Source: Xanthobacteraceae bacterium
GTDB taxonomy: Bacteria > Pseudomonadota > Alphaproteobacteria > Rhizobiales > Xanthobacteraceae
Assembly (NCBI GenBank): GCA_030037185.1
Contig: JASHRR010000865.1
Location: 1 to 16,392 of the forward strand
Length of the DNA stretch: 16,392 nucleotides
Reading direction: 5' to 3'
Every line of letters starts with the position of its first letter. The first letter of the stretch is position 1. Positions 7,498 through 16,095 of the stretch are shown here, piece by piece. The position numbers and the translations under genes were made by a program. The notes under the pieces are model-generated. The model saw only the letters and a program-made list of their open reading frames with translations. It was not told the origin of the DNA and did no database searches.

Positions 7498-8547
7498 ATG
7501 CGTCGCGTGATGTCGACTCTCGCTCTCGCCGTTGCGCTTGGTGGACCGACCAGCGCCGTGGCTGCTCGTGCGCCCGACCTCAGCACGACCGATGCGGTTC
7601 TGCGTTGGATCAACGGCTACCGGGCGAAGCCTGAATTCGCCTACGTGCCGGGTGCGGTGCGCACCTTGAGCCAGCTCGGGGCGCTGCGCGATACCGAGAC
7701 GGCTGCCGTTTATGTGGGCTTCGTGGCCGGCATTATCCGATCGCATCCGCAGAGGGCCTATGAACTTGTCGAGAAGATGCTGCCGATCAAGACTGAAGAC
7801 CATTGGTTCATCGTGCGCGCCATTGCCTATTCAGGGATGCCAGGTTGGCCGGACGTGCTCTCACACTTCGCCGATCGCATGTCGACGCGCCAATTGATGA
7901 TCGAGAAATACGCGAGCGGGCAGCTGCCGACGCTTGAATCGATCTCGTTCGAGAAGAGTCCGACGACGTTCGACAGGCTCAAGTCGTATACGCTAGCGGT
8001 TAGCGATTTCTTCACTGCCCACAAGGCTGCTCCGGGATCCGTGAGGCTCGAAGCGACCCCGGAAGTGCTCGATACTTTATGGGGCTACTATTTTGCGACG
8101 GCAGGGTATGAACCACTGGAGCGGATCCTTCGCATGTTGCCGTGGTCGAAGGACCGGCAAGACACGGATAAGCTTACGGTCGGCAGCATGGCGGAGTTTA
8201 CCCTCGCCAGCAATGCTGCTCACGACATTGAACTGCTGACAATGCTCAAGCGCGAGGTGTCCCGGCAACCCGCGGATGTCCAGCCCATCTTGAAAGAGGT
8301 CATCGAGGCGGCGGAGACCATGGAACTCGCGCACATGCGCAAGGCGGCGCTTGCCGCCATTGAGGACCTCAAGCGCAAAGGGCCGGGCGACAAGCGCGAC
8401 ATGTCCACCTGGGGCCAGGTCGGTGAAGGCGTGCTGGCGGCGGGTTGCGTCGCCGCGGCGGCAACCGGACAGGTCGAGTTCGGTTTGCCTTGCGTCGTGG
8501 GCGGGGCGCTCGGCTCTGCCGCGCTGAATTATTGGACGAAGGATTGA
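7498..8547 (+). CDS. Unrecognised exported 349-residue protein
   Basis: I do not recognise a family. The start is well supported by GGAGG 4 nt before ATG. A signal peptide is evident (MRRVMSTLALAVALGGPTSA, then VAA, cleavage near residue 23), so the protein should be periplasmic or outer-membrane associated. The body is largely alpha-helical, with amphipathic segments such as TAAVYVGFVAGIIRSHPQRA and an AAETMELAHMRKAALAAIED stretch suggesting a helical-repeat shape. Near the C-terminus a small-residue, weakly hydrophobic segment (about residues 309-342) contains the only two cysteines of the chain, Cys317 and Cys332, 15 residues apart; after export they could form a disulfide. It ends ALNYWTKD. 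No linked gene gives a clue to its job, and no obvious terminator follows. Confidence 0.85.
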   Translation: MRRVMSTLALAVALGGPTSAVAARAPDLSTTDAVLRWINGYRAKPEFAYVPGAVRTLSQLGALRDTETAAVYVGFVAGIIRSHPQRAYELVEKMLPIKTEDHWFIVRAIAYSGMPGWPDVLSHFADRMSTRQLMIEKYASGQLPTLESISFEKSPTTFDRLKSYTLAVSDFFTAHKAAPGSVRLEATPEVLDTLWGYYFATAGYEPLERILRMLPWSKDRQDTDKLTVGSMAEFTLASNAAHDIELLTMLKREVSRQPADVQPILKEVIEAAETMELAHMRKAALAAIEDLKRKGPGDKRDMSTWGQVGEGVLAAGCVAAAATGQVEFGLPCVVGGALGSAALNYWTKD

Positions 8548-9307
8548 TCCCGGCGATTTGCCAGACGCGAAATCCCCCTCGCTGCCCTCTGCCAGTTTTG
8601 CGCCAGACGATGCATGGGGTGGCGTTGCGACCAAAGCGGCGGAATCGAAACGCGAACGAAACCGAGTCCAATCGGGAAAGTACCCTAAGCCAACAGCAAC
8701 GGTGGAACTGGTCAGTTGTCGTGGTTACCCGATTTGATCTCGCGTCATCTGCAGAGTGGTCCAAAGCAGGAATGCAGTGACATAGAACTCCTCGGTCATG
8801 CTCCCTAGACGCGCCAGCACCATGATCTCCAGACCGTCCCGACCGGATCGCTCGATACCGCTTGCAGGCGAGAGACGCCGCCCAAATTCCCCAATCGATA
8901 TCCGCACGATTGCGGAATCTGCGCGCCGGTTCTGCTCAGAGGCCACCAGCACGCTGACACGGATGGCCAGCGCCGCGTTACAGTGGGCGAACGGAGTGAG
9001 CCCCGGCTTGAACAGACGCGTGCGCAGAAATTGCCGCCAAAGACCCGCAACAAGGCCGCCAGCTCCGCGTTGGAGCGCAGCTAACGCATCCGGGCGTCGG
9101 GGGATCACCACTGCCACGCCGCGAACAACGGCTTCCCAATATTGACGGCAGGCGTTTGCCGGGTGTATTGGCGCCGCCCTGAAATTGGCCGATGCATGGT
9201 TGCCGATGCATGGACTCCCGTGCGATCGCGCGGTGCGGCGTGGCTGATGGCCTTCCATTCCGGGTTTGATCTCCGGCGCGGGGAGATCGTCGTTTTTGGG
9301 AGCAGAT
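8548..9307. other. 760 bp without a supported gene
   Basis: Open frames exist on both strands (the longest on the minus strand, 8725-9258) but none has a ribosome site or recognisable domains; in GC-rich DNA such frames arise by chance. A 12-bp direct repeat lies at 9188-9213. It may be eroded accessory DNA. Confidence 0.5.
9188..9213. repeat. Direct repeat GCCGATGCATGG, period 14
   Basis: Two exact copies (9188-9199 and 9202-9213) separated by 2 nt, each holding the palindrome ATGCAT. They lie about 95 bp before the small gene at 9308 and could be a protein-binding site or a slippage duplication. Confidence 0.4.
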
Positions 9308-9508
9308 ATGAACGACGTCGAAAAGGTGGCGCGAGCGATGGCGCGGGCTGATGATGTTGATCAGGATCAACCATTGAGGGGTTTCCGGCGGATTGTCGGG
9401 AAAACGATATCCGTGTTCAAATACGATCCTTGTCTGCCTGCCTTGAATTACTACCTCCCGCTTGCCAAGGTTTTCATTGCGGCATCAGCGGCTCTCGACA
9501 AGGAGTAA
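9308..9508 (+). CDS. Small hypothetical protein, phage/accessory type
   Basis: A 66-residue protein, MNDVEKVARAMARADDVDQD at its start and YYLPLAKVFIAASAALDKE at its end. The start at 9308 is supported by GGGAG 5 nt upstream; the frame extends further back but without such a site. The layout (VARAxARAD near the N-terminus, a variable middle, then a conserved-looking helix with AxxFIAAxxAL) resembles short proteins often found in phage and accessory regions of rhizobia. No enzymatic motif, signal peptide or membrane segment is visible. The function is unknown, and it may be a surviving fragment of an otherwise decayed element, since a frameshifted gene follows directly. Confidence 0.55.
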   Translation: MNDVEKVARAMARADDVDQDQPLRGFRRIVGKTISVFKYDPCLPALNYYLPLAKVFIAASAALDKE

Positions 9509-9519
9509 GGACCGGGAGG

Positions 9520-9821
9520 GAGCGCTACTGGTCGTTTTGCGCCGGCGCCGGTGCGGCGGCCGGACGAAATGCGGCGGTTCCTCAGGCTGGCGACATCGCC
9601 TACGATGCGACGGCCTCGGCGCGTGCCGATCACCTGCTCGGCGCCATTGAGCGCATTAGCGGCAAGCCTCTTTACGCGCTCATCCTGGCGCCAACCTGTC
9701 CGCGGATGTTGCCGAGCTGCTGACGGCGCTGATCCGCGACATCGAGAGCGGCAGGATTGCAATTCACCGTACGGGCCGGTACGGCGACGAGCCGAACCAG
9801 CGGGAGATTGTCGAACGGTAG
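9520..9821 (+). pseudogene. Frameshifted small hypothetical gene
   Basis: Two coding-like pieces join across one shift near 9690. The first reads ARADHLLGAIERISGKPLYA before running into a stop at about 9720; the second continues in another frame as NLSADVAELLTALIRDIESG, then IHRTGRYGDEPNQREIVER, ending at TAG 9819-9821. A possible original start is ATG at 9551 (MRRFLRLA), but that lies in yet another frame. No family is recognised. A sequencing error at one site is an alternative to true decay. Confidence 0.4.
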
Positions 9822-10182
9822 GATTGCAGCGTCGCACCGGCAGGGCGCGCGCGTGCAGCTCGTCTCATGATTGAAGCATCAGTTACATGTTGAGGCGGCG
9901 GCGCGCCGTACAGAAGACTTCGCCGCCGACCGCAGTCAGAACGGCGGCCTTGTCTTTTTGACGCGTGGGCCGAGCGCCGTGGCCGCTTTGTTGCCCTCGG
10001 AATTGACCGGCTTGCCGGTGCTGGCGTCCCTGACCGTCAGCTTGGCAGTAGCGCCGAAGGTCGATCGCAGAGCGTCAAGGTCCTGGCCGAAACAAGGGAG
10101 GACCCAAGGCGCGCTGTTGCGTCCTGCGCGGCCCCAAGTGGGCACGCTACCCTTTAACCGTCCACGATGGTTCGATACGGCC
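9822..10182. other. Intergenic stretch before the BamA-family stop codon
   Basis: About 360 bp. A minus-strand frame at 9936-10145 (GTG start, ending KKTRPPF) and an opposing plus-strand frame overlap; neither has a ribosome site or a known domain. No clear intrinsic terminator for the minus-strand gene ending at 10183 is seen. Confidence 0.4.
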
Positions 10183-12498
10183 TCAGAATGCGCCGACCCC
10201 GAAATGCAAACGCTGGGTGATGTCGGTGCTGGCCTGGCTGGTCGGGTAGGCGTAGTCGAGGCGGAGGGCGCCGAACGGCGAGTCCCAGATCAGACTGGAG
10301 CCGAGGGACGAACGGATCTGCCGCGGGTCTGCAATGGTCAGCGACTGCGACAATGACGGAAACGACGTTGCCCCGCGATAACCCCATAGGCTTCCGGCGT
10401 CGGCGAAGACCGCCGCCTTCAAGGCGACCTCCGGCGGCACCCCCGGTATGGGAGACTGCAGCTCCGCAGAGGTCGTCCAGTAACGGCTGCCGCCGATATT
10501 GTCCTGGGTGGTGCCGGGCGTGACATCACGCGGGCCGAAGCCGTTGACGGCAAATCCGCGCACGAGTTGCGGCCCGCCAAAGAAGCTGCTCATAAGCGGC
10601 AGCGTCTGCCCGCCATAGGGCGTGATGTATCCGCCCTGCGCCCGCACCAGGCCGACGACGTCATTGCTGAAATCGTGGTAGTAGCGCACGTCCCCGGTGG
10701 TCCTCAGGAAATCCACCGTACCGGGGAGCGTGGCCACGTCCTGGCGGAGCTCCGCATGCAGGCCTTCATGCGGGTTCTTGGGATTGTCGAGCGATGAATA
10801 AGCGAGGGTTGATCCGATGGACGACACCCATTGGGGGCCATCGAGCGCGGCCTGTTTGACGACGACGGACGGGCACGCGGTCGAGGCGTTCGGCGGGATG
10901 CACGCCATCAGCGTCGGATTGAGCGACACACTCTGGTTGACCAGCGAGTAGCGGGCTTCGGAGGTCACCCCATCCATCAACGGCGCGCTGACTTTGATGC
11001 CTGTGCCGTAGCTCTGGCTGGCGTAGGACTGGTATGGATTGGTGAGCGTCTCCTTGACGAACAAGTCGAGCCCGAGCGCCATGCGTTCGCCGAGGAAATA
11101 GGGCTCGACGAACGCCACTGCGCCACTGCGCAGGTATTGACCGACCGCAGCAGACACTTTCACGTATTGGCCGAGGCCGAGAAAGTTCCGTTCTGAAACC
11201 GTGACCTCGCCGATAAGGCCGACGGACGTCGAGTAGCCACCCGAAAACGATAGATTGCCGGTTTGCTGTTCCTGAACCTCGACGTCGAGCACCACCCGAT
11301 CCGGCGTCGAGCCGTCTTCGGCCGTGATCTTTACCGATTTGAATGAGGCGAGCTGCTGCAGACGCCGCTCGGCGGCATCGATCAGGCCGCGATTGTAAGC
11401 GTCGCCTTCGGCGAGGTCGAATTCGCGCCGGATCACTTCGTCGCGTGTGACCATATTGCCGTGGATGTTGATTCGCTCGATGTAGCGGCGCGGGCCGTCA
11501 TCAAGCGTGAAGACGACGTTGATGATGTCGGCTGTGGAGTCGCGGTTGGCATGGGGGCGGACATCGACGAACGGAAATCCGCGCTTGCCGGCCGCCACCG
11601 CGATCGCGCCGGCCGCCTTGTCGACCGCCTCGCCGTCAAAGACTTGGCCCTGAGCGAGGTGGATGGCCTCGCGCAGAGACGTGCCGTCGAGGTTCGCAAC
11701 GCGCGACAGGATATGGATCGCACCGAGCCGGTAGCGCGCGCCTTCATCGACGGTGAAGGTCAAGCCGAAGCCCTGTTCAGCCGGATCGTAGGCCGCGGCT
11801 GCCGAAACATGCGCATCGGCAAACCCGTTTTTCAGGTAGAAACGTCGCAACAGGTCGGCATCGTTCTCCACGCGGTCAGGATCGTAGACGTCGCTGGTCT
11901 TGAGAAAGGAGAACCAGCCGGACTCGGTGGTGTTGACGACACCCTTCAGGCGCGACGCAGTGAATTCGTGATTGCCGAGGAAGGCGATGCGCTTGACGCC
12001 GGTCTTGGGGCCTTCCTGGATCTCGAAAACAAGATCGACCCCTCCGTCGCCGCGGGCCATCGTGGTCGGCTTTACCTCAACCTGGTAGCGGCCGTTCCGG
12101 TGATAGGTCTCGACGATGCGTGCCACATCCTCACGCACCGCCGCTTTGGTCATTGCACTGCGAGGCTTAAGACCGATCTCGTTGGCGAGGTCCTTGTCCT
12201 TGACCTGCTTATTGCCTTCGAATCGCACATGCTCGATCAGCGGCGCTTCAACGACGGTAACGATCAGGCGCCCGCCGGACCGGACGATATTCACCTCGTC
12301 AAATAGACCGGTCCGATAAAGTTCCTTCAGCGCGGCATCGATTGCGGCCGCGGTGAGCCCGTCCGAGGACGCAGGGAAGCGTTCGCGGATGGCCTGCGCG
12401 TCGATGCGGCGATTGCCCTCAACCACGATTGTCGGCTCGGATGCGGCGGCACTGGAAAGCGCGAGAGCGGACAGCATGGTTGCACAAAGCAGGCGCAT
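10183..12498 (-). CDS. bamA: BamA-family outer-membrane beta-barrel assembly protein
   Basis: Core of the machine that folds and inserts outer-membrane proteins, or a paralogue of it. The 771-residue chain begins with a signal peptide (MRLLCATMLSALALSSAAAS, cleavage near 19-20). Five POTRA domains follow, each marked by a beta-strand with Gly-Asn or an equivalent: TIVVEGNRRI, IEHVRFEGNKQV, VKRIAFLGNHEF, YRLGAIHILSRV and IERINIHGNMVT. The barrel begins at about residue 425 (GNLSFSGGYSTSVGLIGEVT) and contains the conserved loop-6 motif VRGF (646-649). The chain ends in a typical beta-signal with terminal Phe (LHFGVGAF). Two cysteines in a predicted surface loop (ACIPPNASTACPS) may pair. The usual alphaproteobacterial neighbours (rseP before, lpxD-fabZ-lpxA after) are absent, so this may be a second copy rather than the essential housekeeping one. 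The start has a weak GGGA 9 nt upstream. Confidence 0.93.
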   Translation of the reverse strand: MRLLCATMLSALALSSAAASEPTIVVEGNRRIDAQAIRERFPASSDGLTAAAIDAALKELYRTGLFDEVNIVRSGGRLIVTVVEAPLIEHVRFEGNKQVKDKDLANEIGLKPRSAMTKAAVREDVARIVETYHRNGRYQVEVKPTTMARGDGGVDLVFEIQEGPKTGVKRIAFLGNHEFTASRLKGVVNTTESGWFSFLKTSDVYDPDRVENDADLLRRFYLKNGFADAHVSAAAAYDPAEQGFGLTFTVDEGARYRLGAIHILSRVANLDGTSLREAIHLAQGQVFDGEAVDKAAGAIAVAAGKRGFPFVDVRPHANRDSTADIINVVFTLDDGPRRYIERINIHGNMVTRDEVIRREFDLAEGDAYNRGLIDAAERRLQQLASFKSVKITAEDGSTPDRVVLDVEVQEQQTGNLSFSGGYSTSVGLIGEVTVSERNFLGLGQYVKVSAAVGQYLRSGAVAFVEPYFLGERMALGLDLFVKETLTNPYQSYASQSYGTGIKVSAPLMDGVTSEARYSLVNQSVSLNPTLMACIPPNASTACPSVVVKQAALDGPQWVSSIGSTLAYSSLDNPKNPHEGLHAELRQDVATLPGTVDFLRTTGDVRYYHDFSNDVVGLVRAQGGYITPYGGQTLPLMSSFFGGPQLVRGFAVNGFGPRDVTPGTTQDNIGGSRYWTTSAELQSPIPGVPPEVALKAAVFADAGSLWGYRGATSFPSLSQSLTIADPRQIRSSLGSSLIWDSPFGALRLDYAYPTSQASTDITQRLHFGVGAF

Positions 12499-12708
12499 TC
12501 CAGTACGTCCCGTACCGCCCCTTCGTCACCAACCCCCCCCATTCTACTTTCGGAAAAGCGGCCGAAGCGTGGTGTTTTGCGCTTTGGCGAAGGCGCTGGG
12601 GCTGCATCCCTGCCATCTCCGCTTGCGCCGGTTGGGTTAAAGGGGCGACGACCGATTGAGCGGAGCGAAATCCGGGGCGGCAGCCTCGCAATCGCTTCGC
12701 TCACGGCA

Positions 12709-13134
12709 TCACAGGCTGTCCTTCTCAAACTCCTCGCACGAGAGGCCAAGCTCCGCGAGACCGTCCTGAAGGTAGGTAGGTAGCAGCGGCATCGCCAGAA
12801 GATATGCAGCTGTACGCCGGTTGTGTGCTCGCGCCGCTTCGCTGCGCAGTTCCTCCCAGCCCTCTGCCCCGGTATCGCCCCGCCCCAGCCAGGCGAGGGC
12901 GACGAGGTCAATCTGCTCATCTTCGCTCATGCCGCCGATGATGCTGCGCAGTTCCTGAAGCACCGCGTCCTCGTTGGGGCGGTCCTCAAGCACTTCGATC
13001 ATCCCGTCGTCACTTGGATTGGAGGCTTCGTCAGGTATGTTGGGTACATCCTTGGTCTCGAATTCGCGCGCCTTCGCGATGACGAAGCAGACCTTTTCGA
13101 GGGAAACGGAGAGCTCAGTGTCGATATCGGCCAT
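12709..13134 (-). CDS. DUF3775 protein
   Basis: A 141-residue cytoplasmic protein, acidic, with no signal peptide or membrane span. The text matches my knowledge of the DUF3775 family of alphaproteobacteria: KVCFVIAKAREFETKD near the N-terminus, then SNPSDDGMIEVLEDR, a central MSEDEQIDLVALAWLGRGD, and the C-terminal ARAHNRRTAAYLLAMPLLPT, ending in a short acidic tail (CEEFEKDSL). The function of the family is unknown. The start at 13134 (MADIDTELSVSLEKV) has a rather distant GAGG upstream. It is transcribed divergently from the large gene at 13597 and in the same direction as the BamA-family gene, 210 bp away; co-transcription is possible but not shown. Confidence 0.9.
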   Translation of the reverse strand: MADIDTELSVSLEKVCFVIAKAREFETKDVPNIPDEASNPSDDGMIEVLEDRPNEDAVLQELRSIIGGMSEDEQIDLVALAWLGRGDTGAEGWEELRSEAARAHNRRTAAYLLAMPLLPTYLQDGLAELGLSCEEFEKDSL

Positions 13135-13596
13135 TTTGCGGGTGCAACCTCAGATGAAATGGGAAGTGTTCGTGTTCTCTCACCGCGCGCACTCTGAGAT
13201 AGATTTTGCGCGCACAACCAACTCCAGAGCGCTGGCAAAGTTCACCGCACCCACCGCCCTCTTTGCTGACTCATGGGGGGGGTGGTCGACGGCGGGGAGG
13301 ATCGGCTTGCAGGAAAGCTTTGAGGAAAGAGGATGCTCGGCCAAAGCAGTTGCAGCACGGAGCGCGGTCCACCGCGTCTAGCGGGTACGAACCGGAATTC
13401 CTGGGGATATGCAGGCGAACCCGATGGACACAGTAGAATTCCGGCGCCAAGATTTCAACTTACGCACGAAAAATCGTGACTCCAGTTGGGGTGATTTTTC
13501 ACAACGCCCACCGGTTCTTCGCCCGCCAACGTTGGTGGCCTTGGCCACGAGAGAGCAAGGTACGAGTGAGGCGATTAAGCGTCATAGAGACGGGCA
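13135..13596. other. Divergent intergenic region
   Basis: About 460 bp between the divergent starts of the DUF3775 gene and the TPR-like gene. It must contain promoters for both, but I cannot pick convincing -35/-10 pairs. It has a run of eight G at 13275-13282 and no supported gene. Confidence 0.5.
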
Positions 13597-16095
13597 ATGC
13601 AAGGAATGTCCAACCTACTGCGGCAAGGCTCGCTTGAGGAGGCCTCGCTACCTCCACTCGTGGTTAAGGCAACGCAGGCGTTGCGGCTTGGCGACTTCAA
13701 GCAGGCGATTGAACTGTTCAGGCGGCTGGTCAAGCGGGATGCCCGGCCCGAATGGTGCGATGCGCTTGTTGAGGCCTACACTGGCCGTGCACGGTTCCTC
13801 GCCGCCAGGGGAATGTTCGAAGAGGCCGAGACCGCGCTGAACAAGGCTGCGGCGCCCGACGGAACAGTCCCGGATCCGCTGCTCTACGTGCAGTGCCTGG
13901 TCAAACGCGGTCAGCTGCACAAGGCTGCCGGGTTGGCGGTAAAATATATTGGAAACGACAAGGTTCCGGCGTCGGCCGCGCCTCGGTTGGCCGAGCTGGC
14001 CGCGGCCTTGTGGCTCGCCGCCCCGGTCCCGCTGGCCGCTCCGGCGGACCAGAAATCCGAGGCCGGCAAATGGGTCGAGCACGCGGTGGCGGCCCAGCTG
14101 GGTTTGACCGCCTGGATCGAGGGCAAGCCGCCGCAGGAGATCGATCAGTTCCTGAGCCAAATTCCATTGCGGTCGGCGTTCAGGGCGCTGCGGTTGATTC
14201 TCAAGAGCCTTTTGACCGCCCCCGACGATCCCGCAAGAGCGCGCCAGCTCCTCACCGGTATCCCGCCCGAATCGGCCTTCGCGTCATTCCGCCTCGCCGT
14301 CGAGGCGGCGCTGCCGGAGAGGCCGGCCGACCCGATAGCGACGGCGGCCCCGCCGAGCAAGGCGCAGCGGGTGTTCGCCGCCGAAGTCAAGGAGTTGCCG
14401 GGCCCTGCATCCCAGTCGCTGGTCCAGTTGGCCAAGGTCGAGCGGAGCGGACCCGGCGCTCTGCTGTCGTTTCTGGCAAGTCAGGCCGGGCCGCTCCCGG
14501 CCGATGAGGTCAAGCGCGCCTGTCTCAATCTGCTGCCTCAGGCGCCTCATCGTCTGCGACAATTCGAGAGCACGTTCGGTCCCTTATCGGAGTTCGACCG
14601 GAACCGGGTTCTGGCGCTCGCCGCCGAAGCCGGCAACGATTGGGAGCGGGCCGAGCAATGCTGGGTCGCTGCGGCGCAGCGCATCGAAGCCGCAGCCGGT
14701 ACCGAAGCGCGACTGACGGGCGGCGTGATCTATCGTCACCTCGCGCGCCTGGCGCATGAACATTCTGAGATCGAAGGCGAAGGAACGTCCGAATTTCCCG
14801 AGATCGAATATCTTGCGCTGAGCCTGCGGGCCGACCCGGATTACCTTCCGGCCGTCCTGCAATTGATCGGGCTCTATCGCACGCACGGACAGGACCGGGA
14901 CTGGCACCGGCTGGCGGAGGATGCTGCGCAGCGCTTCCCCGAGGAAAGTGCAGTTCTGCTGCAGGCGGTGGATTCGGCGATAGCCCGGAAAGCCTACAAG
15001 AAGGCGGTGGGTTTCGCCCGCAAGCTCCTCGCTCTCGACCCGATCAATCAGGCGGCCCGGCAGCGGATGATCGAACTCCATATCTCCCATGCCCGTAAGC
15101 AGATCCGCTCGAAGAGAGCCGATCTGGCATCGAAGGAGCTTGCCGAGGCCACGGAGTGGGAACGGCCGGGCGCTGCGAGCTTTCTGCTCCACATCAATCA
15201 GGGGCTGGTCGGGCTTGAGCTTGGTCAGAAACCTGACGCCGAAGCGCGGCTGCGTCAGGGTGTGGAGCTGGCGGGCGGCGGCGTCCCCGGCTGGTTTTGC
15301 GCTTCGCTTGAACACGCGCTGATGAACACGGGCGGGCCCAGCGCGGCGCTGCTGCGCGAGGAGTTGACGCAGGCTCAGCAGGCGGCGGCGCCGACGAAGG
15401 AGGAGATACAGTCGGTCGTCTCAGCCATGAGCTGCAAGGAAGCCCGCGAAAGCGAAAAGGCGGCCGGAGGACTGATCTTTCGAATTCGTGGCTGGCTGTT
15501 GAAAGGAAGCGTCCTCGGTTGGTCCGCCGCGGAGTTTCACCCGATCGCCGAGATGTTCGGGCGGGTCAACGCCTATGACTTGCTGGGTGACTATGCGAAG
15601 GCCGCAGGCCGGCGGGATCCCAACAAGGACGCAACTTGGCGCTATTACCAGTTGGTGGCCCGCGCGATGGGCGATCCGGACCGATTGTCCTTTGCCGAGA
15701 GGGAAGAACTGTTCGACATGGCGGAGGCTGCGGCAAGCCGGCGTGATTTCCATGCGGTCAACCGCATCCAACGTTTCGTCAGGAGGGCCGGTCGCAATTC
15801 GACACCGCGCCGGGGATCAAGAGGGATCTCCATGGCCAACCTCATCGATTTCGATGACGACGCCGACTCGATCGACACGGTGTCGGACTTGCTGGCCGCC
15901 AGTCTGGAGGATACGCCGCCTGACATGGTGAAAAGCCTGATCAAAAAACTCGGGCAGCGCCAGGCGGTCACGGTCCTCGTCGACAGGCTCCGCGCCTCGC
16001 CGCTGGGGTCCATGCCGGAGACGTTGCTGCGCCAACTCGCCAAGAGCCTGGTCGAAAACGTGATTGCGACAACCGGCAGGCCGATGCATGAATGA
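13597..16095 (+). CDS. Large TPR-like helical-repeat protein
   Basis: An 832-residue protein without signal peptide or membrane segments, so cytoplasmic, and alpha-helical throughout. TPR-like pairs are visible near the N-terminus (ATQALRLGDFKQAIELFRRL and ARFLAARGMFEEAETALNKA, about residues 25-85) and again in the middle (about 420-575: LAEDAAQRFPEESAVLLQAV, then AYKKAVGFARKLLALDP and GLVGLELGQKPDAEARLRQG). An acidic patch, LIDFDDDADSID, starts at residue 749, followed by a C-terminal helical segment. Such proteins usually act as scaffolds or chaperone adaptors; no catalytic motif is seen. Its stop overlaps the next gene, a J-domain-like protein, by 8 bp, so the two are translationally coupled and probably act together, possibly on an Hsp70. 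The start at 13597 (MQGMSNLLRQG) has only a weak ribosome site; the ATG three codons later is an alternative. Confidence 0.85.
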   Translation: MQGMSNLLRQGSLEEASLPPLVVKATQALRLGDFKQAIELFRRLVKRDARPEWCDALVEAYTGRARFLAARGMFEEAETALNKAAAPDGTVPDPLLYVQCLVKRGQLHKAAGLAVKYIGNDKVPASAAPRLAELAAALWLAAPVPLAAPADQKSEAGKWVEHAVAAQLGLTAWIEGKPPQEIDQFLSQIPLRSAFRALRLILKSLLTAPDDPARARQLLTGIPPESAFASFRLAVEAALPERPADPIATAAPPSKAQRVFAAEVKELPGPASQSLVQLAKVERSGPGALLSFLASQAGPLPADEVKRACLNLLPQAPHRLRQFESTFGPLSEFDRNRVLALAAEAGNDWERAEQCWVAAAQRIEAAAGTEARLTGGVIYRHLARLAHEHSEIEGEGTSEFPEIEYLALSLRADPDYLPAVLQLIGLYRTHGQDRDWHRLAEDAAQRFPEESAVLLQAVDSAIARKAYKKAVGFARKLLALDPINQAARQRMIELHISHARKQIRSKRADLASKELAEATEWERPGAASFLLHINQGLVGLELGQKPDAEARLRQGVELAGGGVPGWFCASLEHALMNTGGPSAALLREELTQAQQAAAPTKEEIQSVVSAMSCKEARESEKAAGGLIFRIRGWLLKGSVLGWSAAEFHPIAEMFGRVNAYDLLGDYAKAAGRRDPNKDATWRYYQLVARAMGDPDRLSFAEREELFDMAEAAASRRDFHAVNRIQRFVRRAGRNSTPRRGSRGISMANLIDFDDDADSIDTVSDLLAASLEDTPPDMVKSLIKKLGQRQAVTVLVDRLRASPLGSMPETLLRQLAKSLVENVIATTGRPMHE

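Noticed and set aside
8725..9258. A 177-codon minus-strand frame in the 8.5-9.3 kb gap
   Set aside because: No Shine-Dalgarno, no recognisable domain, Arg-rich composition typical of chance frames in GC-rich DNA.
9936..10145. A 69-codon minus-strand frame ending KKTRPPF
   Set aside because: GTG start without a ribosome site and an equally open opposing frame; might be a gene fragment but cannot be shown.
11461..12306. A 281-codon plus-strand frame opposite the BamA-family gene
   Set aside because: Shadow of a clear POTRA-domain coding region.
12533..12540. Run of eight C upstream of the BamA-family gene, and a run of eight G at 13275-13282, as possible phase-variable tracts
   Set aside because: Both are outside coding sequence, short, and not placed between promoter elements I can identify.
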